Shown here: in pieces, positions 1 to 7,600 of the stretch
Layout of the letters: every line of letters starts with the position of its first letter
How positions within the stretch are numbered: the stretch's first letter is position 1
Source of the DNA: Thermoanaerobacterales bacterium
Lineage (GTDB): Bacteria; Actinomycetota; Acidimicrobiia; Acidimicrobiales; JACDCH01
Direction of reading: 5' to 3'
Assembly (NCBI GenBank): GCA_017577565.1
Contig: PKRH01000016.1
Location: 1 to 36,750, forward strand
DNA: 36,750 nucleotides
Position numbers and translations under genes: made by a program
Notes under the pieces: generated by a model
Told to the model about the DNA's origin: nothing
Databases searched by the model: none
Seen by the model: only the letters and a program-made list of their open reading frames with translations

Positions 1-97
1 CCGGCGCCGGCGGACCCGGCGGCGAGCTCCGGCCGGACGGTCCCGGGCCCGCCGGGGCACCGGTCCCGCGCGCGTCCCCGTGGTGGTGATCGCCCAT
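1..97 (-). CDS. Possible 5' end of an unrecognised gene, cut by the window edge
   Basis: An ATG at 97-95 on the minus strand opens a frame without stops to the window edge (MGDHHHGDARGTGAPAG..., about 32 codons). A G-run (GGGGG) lies directly before the ATG. It would follow the malic enzyme gene in the same direction, about 120 bases downstream. The encoded piece is rich in Gly, Pro and His and matches nothing I recognise. In DNA this G+C-rich, stop-free frames are common, so this may not be a gene. Bases 98-220 otherwise hold only a hairpin and a possible TAGGGT element. Confidence 0.2.
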   Translation of the reverse strand, partial: MGDHHHGDARGTGAPAGPGPSGRSSPPGPPAP

Positions 98-200
98 CCC
101 CCAGACCTCGTGGTGCGTCCGCGGCCCCGACCCAGCCGCCCCGTGAGGAGCGCGGTGCCGCCGCCCCGGCCGCGGGGGCGCGGCGGCCGGCACCCTAGCA

Positions 201-217
201 GGCGCCGGGCGGGCGCC
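201..217 (-). terminator. Hairpin just after the malic enzyme stop codon
   Basis: GGCGCC-GGGCG-GGCGCC can form a 6-bp all-GC stem with a 5-base loop. It begins 3 bases beyond the malic enzyme stop. There is no U-tract, so intrinsic termination is only a guess. The identical 17-base string lies after the purQ stop. Confidence 0.35.
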
Positions 218-220
218 GGG

Positions 221-1639
<1,419 letters not shown>

Positions 1640-1645
1640 GGACGG

Positions 1646-1651
1646 AACGTA
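1646..1651 (-). promoter_or_regulatory. -10 element for malic enzyme (leaderless)
   Basis: TACGTT on the minus strand, 6 bases before the GTG start, with no Shine-Dalgarno sequence. The spacing would place transcription start at or next to the start codon. Confidence 0.5.
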
Positions 1652-1753
1652 GCCGCGACGACGCACCTCACGGTAACCGGTGCCCCGTCGTGCGGCCGCC
1701 GCCACCCGACGTGGCGTGATCGGAGCGGCCCGGACTCGCGCGTGGGGTGGCAC

Positions 1754-1759
1754 TACCCT
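1754..1759 (+). promoter_or_regulatory. -10 element for the amino acid dehydrogenase (leaderless)
   Basis: TACCCT lies 6 bases before GTG 1766, with no Shine-Dalgarno sequence. It is divergent from the malic enzyme promoter, and the two share a 126-base intergenic region. Confidence 0.5.
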
Positions 1760-1765
1760 CGGGGC

Positions 1766-2839
1766 GTGACCGGAGTCTTCGACATCGTGGCATCCGACGA
1801 GTTCGAGCAGGTGTCGTACTTCCACGACGCCGCCACCGGTCTCCGGGCGATCGTCGCCATCCACTCGACGGCGCTCGGGCCGGCGCTCGGGGGGACCCGC
1901 TTCTACCCCTACGCCACCGAGGAGGAGGCGCTCGTCGACGTGTGCCGCCTCGCCCGGGCGATGACCTACAAGCACGCCGTCTGCGGCAACGACCTGGGCG
2001 GTGGCAAGGCGGTCATCATCGGCGACCCGGCGACCCTGCGCAGCGAGGCGCTCTTCCGGGCCTACGGCCGCTTCGTCGAGGGCCTGAACGGCCGCTACAT
2101 CACCGCCGAGGACGTCGGCACGACGCAGGCCGACATGGACCTGGTCCGCCGGGAGACCCGGTACGTCACCGGCGTGAGCGAGTCGCTCGGCGGCTCGGGC
2201 GACCCCTCCCCCGCCACGGCGTGGGGCGTGCTGTGGGCCATGAAGGCCGTCGCCGAGCGCCTGTGGGGCTCGCCGTCGCTCGCCGGCCGGCACGTGTGCA
2301 TCTCGGGCCTCGGCAAGGTCGGTGCCACGCTGGCCCGGCACCTGGCCGAGGAGGGGGCCAAGCTCACGGTCGCCGACGTGCGCCCCGAGGCCGTCGACGC
2401 CGTGGTCGAGCAGCACGGCGCCGTGCCGGTCGCCCCCGAGCAGGCGCACGCGGTGCCCTGCGACATCTTCTCGCCCTGCGCCCTCGGCGGCGTGCTCGAC
2501 GCGACGACCGTGCCCGAGCTGCGCTGCGACGCCGTCGTCGGCTCGGCCAACAACCAGCTGGCGACGCCGGCGGACGCCGAGCGCCTCCGGCACCGGGGGA
2601 TCATCTACGCCCCCGACTTCGTGGCCAACGCCGGCGGCGTCATCAACATCGCCGAGGAGCCGCACGGCTACGACCGCCAGCGGGCCTACGACCGCATCCG
2701 GTCGATCTACGACACGCTGCTCGCCGTGTTCGACCGGGCCGACGCCGAGGGCACCACCACCGCCGAGGCCGCCGACCGCATCGCCCGCGAGCGCATCGCC
2801 GCGGTGGGCGCGACGCGGCTCATCCGCACCGGCGCCTGA
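1766..2839 (+). CDS. Leu/Val-type amino acid dehydrogenase (Glu/Leu/Phe/Val dehydrogenase family)
   Basis: Predicted 357-aa NAD-dependent enzyme for reversible oxidative deamination of a branched-chain amino acid to its 2-oxo acid and ammonium. The substrate-binding lysine is in MTYKHAV (K69) and the catalytic lysine in GNDLGGGKAVI (K81), the same spacing as in leucine dehydrogenase. TAEDVGTT supplies the conserved acidic residue, and GLGKVGATLA is the dinucleotide-binding loop of the C-terminal Rossmann domain. APDFVANAGGVINIAEE is a typical family block. Length fits leucine/valine dehydrogenases (about 350-370 aa). Leucine versus valine preference cannot be decided from sequence. GTG 1766 is chosen for homology and its promoter spacing. 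The open frame back to base 80 is antisense to the malic enzyme and not real. Confidence 0.92.
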   Translation: MTGVFDIVASDEFEQVSYFHDAATGLRAIVAIHSTALGPALGGTRFYPYATEEEALVDVCRLARAMTYKHAVCGNDLGGGKAVIIGDPATLRSEALFRAYGRFVEGLNGRYITAEDVGTTQADMDLVRRETRYVTGVSESLGGSGDPSPATAWGVLWAMKAVAERLWGSPSLAGRHVCISGLGKVGATLARHLAEEGAKLTVADVRPEAVDAVVEQHGAVPVAPEQAHAVPCDIFSPCALGGVLDATTVPELRCDAVVGSANNQLATPADAERLRHRGIIYAPDFVANAGGVINIAEEPHGYDRQRAYDRIRSIYDTLLAVFDRADAEGTTTAEAADRIARERIAAVGATRLIRTGA

Positions 2840-2876
2840 GCCCCGGGCGGGTGCCCCGGGGCCCGCCGCGGGTCGC

Positions 2877-2882
2877 TAACGT
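2877..2882 (+). promoter_or_regulatory. -10 element for the coiled-coil protein gene
   Basis: TAACGT lies 8 bases before GTG 2891, in the 51-base gap after the dehydrogenase gene. There is no Shine-Dalgarno sequence. It suggests the gene has its own leaderless promoter rather than only read-through. Confidence 0.45.
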
Positions 2883-2890
2883 CAGCCGCC

Positions 2891-3646
2891 GTGGCCCTCG
2901 CACTCGTCTCCGTGGTGGCGGTCGTCGCGGTGGCCGTCGCGGTCGCCCTCGACGTGGCCCGCCGCCGGACGGCCGGGGCGCTCGCCGCCGCCCGGGCCGA
3001 CGTCGAGCGGCTCGACGGGCAGCTCGCCGCCGTGGCCGCGGAGCGCGACGACCTGCGGGCCCGGGCCGAGCGCGACGAGCAGGAGGCCGGCCGCCTGCGG
3101 TCCGAGGCCGGCGACCTGCGCAAGCAGGTCGAGGACCTGACGATGCTGCTGGAGGCGACGACGGCCGGCCGGGACGGCGCCGACGAGCGCGAGGTCGCCG
3201 GCCTCTGGCAGCTGCTGCGGGCGCACGTCACCCGGCGGTGGGCCGCGGTGGTCGGCGTCCCGCCCGACGGGCGCACGCTGGTCGACGGCGGCCCGGCCGA
3301 CCAGTTCGTCGAGGCGCTGGCCCGCGAGACCGAGCGCCTGCGCGAGGAGGTCGGCGTCGAGGTCGACCTCGCCGTCCCGCCGGCCGGCCCCGAGGGCCTC
3401 GGCGAGGCCGGGGGCACGCGGCTCGTCGCCATGCTGGTCGCGGCGCTCGAGCTGCTCGGCGTGCTGGCCACCTCGGCCCAGCGGGTCACGGTCGAGGTCG
3501 GCGACAAGCTGGTCATCACCGGCGACGGGTGGTCCGACCCCCACGGCGAGCTGGAGGTCGCCCACGGGCGCGTGGCCGCCGCCGGGGTCGGCGTCGCCCC
3601 CCTCGACGTCGACGGCGACCGGGTCCGCCTCGTCCTGCGACCCTGA
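2891..3646 (+). CDS. Membrane-anchored coiled-coil protein, function unknown
   Basis: 251 aa, not recognised by name. Residues about 1-23 (VALALVSVVAVVAVAVAVALDVA) form one hydrophobic helix, likely a membrane anchor. Residues about 24-80 are rich in Ala, Arg and Glu with heptad-like spacing, so probably coiled coil. The C-terminal half has an alpha/beta pattern ending in GDKLVITGDGW... and DVDGDRVRLVLRP. It faintly resembles a GHKL/histidine-kinase ATPase fold, but no phospho-acceptor His, N box or G boxes are visible. That resemblance is speculative. It follows the dehydrogenase by 51 bases on the same strand and converges on pyrE. Base composition matches its neighbours. Confidence 0.7.
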   Translation: MALALVSVVAVVAVAVAVALDVARRRTAGALAAARADVERLDGQLAAVAAERDDLRARAERDEQEAGRLRSEAGDLRKQVEDLTMLLEATTAGRDGADEREVAGLWQLLRAHVTRRWAAVVGVPPDGRTLVDGGPADQFVEALARETERLREEVGVEVDLAVPPAGPEGLGEAGGTRLVAMLVAALELLGVLATSAQRVTVEVGDKLVITGDGWSDPHGELEVAHGRVAAAGVGVAPLDVDGDRVRLVLRP

Positions 3647-3668
3647 GCCGCGGCCCGCGACCGCCGGG

Positions 3669-3682
3669 CCCGGCCGGCCGGG
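3669..3682. terminator. GC palindrome between convergent genes
   Basis: CCCGGCCGGCCGGG is a perfect 14-base palindrome in the 60-base gap between the convergent coiled-coil gene and pyrE. It could act in both directions, but there is no U-tract and such palindromes arise easily at this G+C. Confidence 0.25.
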
Positions 3683-3706
3683 GCGGCACGCGGGGGTGGC
3701 CGGCGC

Positions 3707-4285
3707 TCAGGACGTGGCGGCGACGTCGCGCTCGTAGGGGAAGCCGAGGTCCGGCGCCGTGACCAGCGGGCGCAGCGGGATGCCCAGCTCGGCGGCCATC
3801 TCGCCCACCGTGCCGCCCCGGTCGACCACCGGCACGAGCAGCACGACCTCGGCGCCGTGCGCCCGCACCACCTCGGCGGCCTCCAGCATCGACACGCCCC
3901 GGGTGACGGCGTCCTCGGTGATGGCCACCCGGTCACCGGGGTCGAGCGCGCCGGCGATGCGCCCGCCGGCGCCGTGGCCCTTCTCCTCCTTGCGCACGCT
4001 GAACGCCTTGAGCGGGCGCCCCCGCACGGCGGCGATCGCCGCGGTGGCGAAGGCGGCGGCGTCCGCCCCCATGGTCAGGCCGCCGATGGCCGTGACGTCG
4101 TCGGGCAGCACGGCGAGGATGGCGTCGGCGACGAGCAACATGCCGTCGGGCCGGCAGGTCGTCTGCTTGGCGTCGACGAACCAGTTGCTGCGCCGGCCCG
4201 ACTTGAGGACGAAGTCGCCGCGGCGCACGGCGTGGCGCAGCAGGTGCTCGACGAGGGCCCGGTGGACCTCGGGCGGCACGCTCAC
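3707..4285 (-). CDS. pyrE: Orotate phosphoribosyltransferase
   Basis: 192-aa cytosolic enzyme joining orotate and PRPP to give orotidine 5'-phosphate in pyrimidine synthesis. Visible features are the N-terminal KSGRRSNWFVDAK block, the flexible-loop region KAFSVRKEEKGHGAGGRIAG, and the PRPP-binding loop in VAITEDAVTRGVSM. The usual loop reads EDVxTTGxS, so TRG here is a small variation. The GTG start overlaps the purM stop (GTGA), implying translational coupling at the end of a purF-purM-pyrE unit. A stand-alone pyrE at the end of a purine operon could help balance PRPP use; that is inference. Confidence 0.9.
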   Translation of the reverse strand: MSVPPEVHRALVEHLLRHAVRRGDFVLKSGRRSNWFVDAKQTTCRPDGMLLVADAILAVLPDDVTAIGGLTMGADAAAFATAAIAAVRGRPLKAFSVRKEEKGHGAGGRIAGALDPGDRVAITEDAVTRGVSMLEAAEVVRAHGAEVVLLVPVVDRGGTVGEMAAELGIPLRPLVTAPDLGFPYERDVAATS

Positions 4286-5313
4286 CGCAGGTGCACCTCC
4301 CGCCCGTCGCCGTCGGCGGCGACCAGGGTCCCCACCACCGCGGCGGCGTGGCCCTCCTCCCGCAGGAGCTCGACGGCCCGGCCCGCGTCGCCCTCGGGGA
4401 CGACCACCACCATGCCCAGGCCGAGGTTGAAGACCCGGGCCATCTCGGCGTCGTCGACCTCGCCCCGGCGCTGGATCTCGGTGAACACGCGGGGCACCTC
4501 CCAGGACCGGCGGTCGAGCTCGGCGTCGACGCCGGCGGGCAGCACCCGGGGCAGGTTGCCGACAAGGCCGCCGCCGGTGACGTGGGCGACGGCCCGCACG
4601 TCGACGTCGCCGAGCAGCCGCCGCACGGCGGGGGCGTAGATCACCGACGGCCGCAGCAGCTCGTCGCCGACCGTGCACCCGTCGTAGAGCTCGTCGTCCA
4701 GCGACAGCCCCGCCCGCTCCAGCAGCACCCGGCGGGCGAGCGAGTAGCCGTTGGCCCGCAGCCCCGGTGACGGCAGGCCGACCAGCACGTCGCCGGGCCG
4801 GACCGCCTCGCCGGTGATGACGCCGTCGCGCTCGACCACCCCGACGGCGAAGCCGACGAGGTCGAACTCGCCGGGCGCCATGGCCCCGGGGTGCTCGGCC
4901 ATCTCGCCGCCCACGAGGGCGCACCCCGCCCGCCGGCAGCCCTCGACGACCCCGGACACCAGCGCGTCGACCATGTCGGGGTCCAGGCGGCCGACCGAGA
5001 TGTAGTCGAGCATGAACAGCGGCTCGGCGCCCTGGCACACGATGTCGTCGACGCACATGGCGACGAGGTCGATGCCGATCGTGTCGTAGCGGCCGGCGGC
5101 CCGGGCGACCATGGCCTTGGTCCCGACGCCGTCGGTCGAGGACACGAGCACCGGGTCGCGGTAGCCGGCCGGCAGCCCGACGAGCCCGCCGAAGCCGCCG
5201 ATGTCGCCCACCACCTCGGGCCGGAAGGTCGAGCGGACCTTCCCCTTGATGCGCTCGACCGCGGCCTCGCCCGCGGCGATGTCGACCCCGGCGGCGGCGT
5301 AGGTCTCGCCCAC
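4282..5313 (-). CDS. purM: Phosphoribosylformylglycinamidine cyclo-ligase (AIR synthetase)
   Basis: 343-aa cytosolic enzyme closing the imidazole ring: FGAM + ATP to AIR, step 5 of purine synthesis. It starts VGETYAAAGVDIAAGEAAVERIK, the normal family start. It carries VSSTDGVGTKAMVA (nucleotide-binding block), CVDDIVCQGAEPLFMLDY, LVGGEMAEHPGAM, and GLRANGYSLAR followed by HVTGGGLVGNLPRVLP. Length matches the family (about 340-350 aa). The GTG at 5313 lies 8 bases after the purF stop, and its own stop overlaps pyrE. The frame runs on upstream through purF, but only the chosen start fits homologues. Confidence 0.95.
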   Translation of the reverse strand: MGETYAAAGVDIAAGEAAVERIKGKVRSTFRPEVVGDIGGFGGLVGLPAGYRDPVLVSSTDGVGTKAMVARAAGRYDTIGIDLVAMCVDDIVCQGAEPLFMLDYISVGRLDPDMVDALVSGVVEGCRRAGCALVGGEMAEHPGAMAPGEFDLVGFAVGVVERDGVITGEAVRPGDVLVGLPSPGLRANGYSLARRVLLERAGLSLDDELYDGCTVGDELLRPSVIYAPAVRRLLGDVDVRAVAHVTGGGLVGNLPRVLPAGVDAELDRRSWEVPRVFTEIQRRGEVDDAEMARVFNLGLGMVVVVPEGDAGRAVELLREEGHAAAVVGTLVAADGDGREVHLR

Positions 5314-5321
5314 GGCCGGCC

Positions 5322-6911
5322 TCAGGCGGTCGTCCCGTCGAGGGCGGGCTGCACGACGTGGCCGGCGTCGAGCACGGACCGGTCCTCGAGGACGTCCTTG
5401 CGCAGCGTGACCGGCACCTCGACCGGGTAGTCGCCGGTGAAGCAGGCGTCGCAGAAGCCCGCGCCCGGCGCCCCGGTGGCGTCCACCAGCCGGTCGAGCG
5501 ACAGGTAGGCGAGGCTGTCGGCGTCGAGGTAGTCGCGCACCCCCTCGACGTCGAGGCTGCGGGCGATCAGCTCGCTGCGGTCGCCGGTGTCGATGCCGTA
5601 GAAGCACGACCACATGACCGGCGGCGAGGTGATGCGGAGGTGCACCTCGCGGGCGCCGGCCTCGCGCAGCATGCGGACGAGCTGGCGCTGGGTCGTGCCC
5701 CGCACGATCGAGTCGTCCACGACGACCAGCCGCTTGCCCTCGACGTTCTCCCGCAGGGGGTTGAGCTTCATGCGCACCGTCCGGGCCCGCATCTCCTGGT
5801 TCGGCGCGATGAAGCTGCGGCCCACGTAGCGGTTCTTCACCAGCCCCTGCCCGAAGGGGATGCCGCTCGCCCGGGCGAAGCCCTCGGCGGCCGGCACGCC
5901 CGACTCGGGGACGCCCATCACCATGTCGGCGTCGGCCGGCGCCTGGGCGGCGAGGTGCTCGCCCATGCGGATGCGGGCCTGGTGGACGCTCTGGCCGTAG
6001 AGCCGGGTGTCGGGGCGGGCGAAGTAGACGAACTCGAACAGGCACAGCCGGGGCTCGGGCCCGTCCGGGCCGAACGGGTGCTCCGAGCGCAGGCCGTCGT
6101 CGTCGACGACGACCATCTCGCCCGGCTCGAGCTCGCGGACGAACTCGGCACCGACGATGTCCAGCGCCGGCGACTCGGAGGCCAGCACCCAGCCGCCGTC
6201 CAGCCGGCCGAGGCAGAGCGGCCGGAACCCGTGCGGGTCGCGGACGCCGATGATCCGGCTCTCGTCCATGAGGACGAGGGAGAAGGCGCCCCGGAGACGG
6301 GTGACGACGGCGGCGACCGCCCGCTCGAGCGCGACGCGGCCGCCGCGGCCGGGCCCGTCGCCGTCCCCGGCCCCGCGGTCGACCGCGTGCACGTCGGCGA
6401 CGGCGGCGTCACCCTCGCCCAGGGCGGTGAGCTCGGCCGCGATGAGCTCGGCGATGAGGTCGCTGTCGCTCGTCACCGTGCCGGCGAGCATCCCCGCCTC
6501 GCGGGCCAGCTCCTCGATGTTGACGAGGTTGCCGTTGTGCCCGAGGGCCAGCATGTGGTCGCCGACCGAGCGGTAGACGGGCTGGGCGTTGCGCCAGGTC
6601 GACGAGCCCGTCGTCGAGTACCGGCAGTGGCCGATGGCCAGGTGCCCGACCAGGCCGGCCAGCGTGCGGTCGTCGAAGACGCTGGCCACCAGGCCCTGGT
6701 CCTTGACGACGGTGAGGTGCTCGCCGTCGCTCACCGCCATGCCGGCGGCCTCCTGCCCCCGGTGCTGCAGGGCGAACAGGCCCAGGTAGGTGACGTGGGC
6801 CACCGAGTGGCCGCGCGCGTGCACGGCGAAGACCCCGCAGGCCTCCTTCGGGTGGTCGGCGTCAGCGCCGGCGTCGGCGCCGATCACCCTCGACCGCTGC
6901 GCGTCGCTCAC
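5322..6911 (-). CDS. purF: Amidophosphoribosyltransferase, iron-sulfur type
   Basis: 529-aa enzyme committing PRPP and glutamine to phosphoribosylamine, the first step of purine synthesis. The N-terminal Ntn-glutaminase starts at Cys25 in KEACGVFAV, so the first 24 residues are probably a cleaved propeptide. LALGHNGNLVN and GHCRYSTTG belong to the glutaminase site. VVVDDSIVRGTTQRQLV is the PRPP loop of the C-terminal domain. Cysteines in RLCLFEFVYFARPD, MWSCFYGID and FCDACFTGDYP match the four [4Fe-4S] ligands of the Bacillus-type enzyme. A Gly/Asp-rich insert (DRGAGDGDGPGRGG) sits in the glutaminase domain. GTG 6911 is chosen because the longer start at 7034 would run into the divergent gene and carries no family sequence. 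First gene of purF-purM-pyrE. Confidence 0.95.
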   Translation of the reverse strand: MSDAQRSRVIGADAGADADHPKEACGVFAVHARGHSVAHVTYLGLFALQHRGQEAAGMAVSDGEHLTVVKDQGLVASVFDDRTLAGLVGHLAIGHCRYSTTGSSTWRNAQPVYRSVGDHMLALGHNGNLVNIEELAREAGMLAGTVTSDSDLIAELIAAELTALGEGDAAVADVHAVDRGAGDGDGPGRGGRVALERAVAAVVTRLRGAFSLVLMDESRIIGVRDPHGFRPLCLGRLDGGWVLASESPALDIVGAEFVRELEPGEMVVVDDDGLRSEHPFGPDGPEPRLCLFEFVYFARPDTRLYGQSVHQARIRMGEHLAAQAPADADMVMGVPESGVPAAEGFARASGIPFGQGLVKNRYVGRSFIAPNQEMRARTVRMKLNPLRENVEGKRLVVVDDSIVRGTTQRQLVRMLREAGAREVHLRITSPPVMWSCFYGIDTGDRSELIARSLDVEGVRDYLDADSLAYLSLDRLVDATGAPGAGFCDACFTGDYPVEVPVTLRKDVLEDRSVLDAGHVVQPALDGTTA

Positions 6912-6917
6912 GGTGAC

Positions 6918-6923
6918 AGTCTG
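6918..6923 (-). promoter_or_regulatory. Weak -10 element for purF
   Basis: CAGACT lies 6 bases before GTG 6911. The first position deviates from TANNNT, but the spacing equals that at other leaderless starts here. There is no Shine-Dalgarno sequence. Confidence 0.35.
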
Positions 6924-6998
6924 CCGTGCGGGCCCCCCGTCGAGGCGAACCGGGAGGTCGCCCCCGCCGGCGGGCCGGACACGGCGCCGGTCGTCCCC

Positions 6999-7004
6999 TA
7001 CGCT
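6999..7004 (+). promoter_or_regulatory. -10 element for the GtrA-family gene
   Basis: TACGCT lies 8 bases before ATG 7013. There is no Shine-Dalgarno sequence. It is divergent from purF. Confidence 0.5.
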
Positions 7005-7012
7005 GCCCGCCG

Positions 7013-7582
7013 ATGGCGCTCGTGCTGCGGTCACCCACCTTCGTCAAGCTCGCCAAGTACTCGATGGCGTCGGTGGTCGGCATGGCGGTCGGCCAGCCGG
7101 TGCTGTGGCTGTGCTTCGGGCCCCTCGGGTGGTCCGCCATCCCCGCCAACCTCGCGTCGGTGACGGCGGGCTCCGTGCCCAACTACCTGATCAACCGGCA
7201 CTGGACCTGGCACCAGACCGGCAGGAACCGCCTGTGGGGCGAGGTCGTGCCGTTCTGGGTGATGTCGGCGCTGGGGATGCTGGCGTCGATGTTCGCGGTC
7301 TCGTACGCGGAGCGCCGGTGGGACACCACGTTCGCGGTCGCCGTGGCCCAGCTCAGCGGTTTCGGCGCCCTGTGGGTCGCCAAGTTCCTCGTCCTCGACC
7401 GGATCATGTGGAGGATCGTCCACGACCTCCAGCCCGACGTGGCCATCGACGAGGCCGGCGCCGGGCTGGTGGGCGCGCTGTCGCTCGACGGCACCGACGG
7501 CGAGCCGCCGCTGCCGCCCGACGGCGACGGCCGGCACCGCGAGGCGCCGCTCCCCTCCCAGGCCGACGACCGGCGCCGCTGA
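7013..7582 (+). CDS. GtrA-family four-helix membrane protein
   Basis: 189 aa. Four hydrophobic segments are visible: around YSMASVVGMAVGQPVLWLCF, ANLASVTAGSVPNYLINRHW, VVPFWVMSALGMLASMFAVS and VAVAQLSGFGALWVAKFLVL. The PNYLxNRxWTW block after helix 2 and the FxxxKFLVLDR end of helix 4 are typical of GtrA proteins. These are thought to help move polyprenyl-linked sugars across the membrane or to partner glycosyltransferases. The last 45 residues are a hydrophilic Asp/Gly/Pro-rich cytoplasmic tail. It lies between purF and purL on the opposite strand, with no partner glycosyltransferase next to it, so its substrate is unknown. ATG 7013 is set by the start of helix 1 and the promoter spacing. 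Confidence 0.85.
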   Translation: MALVLRSPTFVKLAKYSMASVVGMAVGQPVLWLCFGPLGWSAIPANLASVTAGSVPNYLINRHWTWHQTGRNRLWGEVVPFWVMSALGMLASMFAVSYAERRWDTTFAVAVAQLSGFGALWVAKFLVLDRIMWRIVHDLQPDVAIDEAGAGLVGALSLDGTDGEPPLPPDGDGRHREAPLPSQADDRRR

Positions 7583-7600
7583 GCCCGGCCGGGGCTCAGC
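7578..7600. terminator. Bidirectional hairpin containing both stop codons
   Basis: GCTGAGCCC-GGCCG-GGGCTCAGC forms a perfect 9-bp stem with a 5-base loop. The TGA of the GtrA gene (7580-7582) is in one arm and the purL stop, read on the other strand (7598-7596), is in the other. It is symmetric, so it can act for both converging transcripts. No U-tract follows. Confidence 0.55.

Noticed and set aside
1747..3762. 671-codon plus-strand frame across the dehydrogenase and the next gene
   Set aside because: Arg/Gly/Pro-rich frame-shifted shadow crossing two real genes and their intergenic region.
6912..7034. Longer N terminus for purF (start 7034)
   Set aside because: Would overlap the start of the divergent GtrA gene and shows no PurF similarity; GTG 6911 has suitable spacing.
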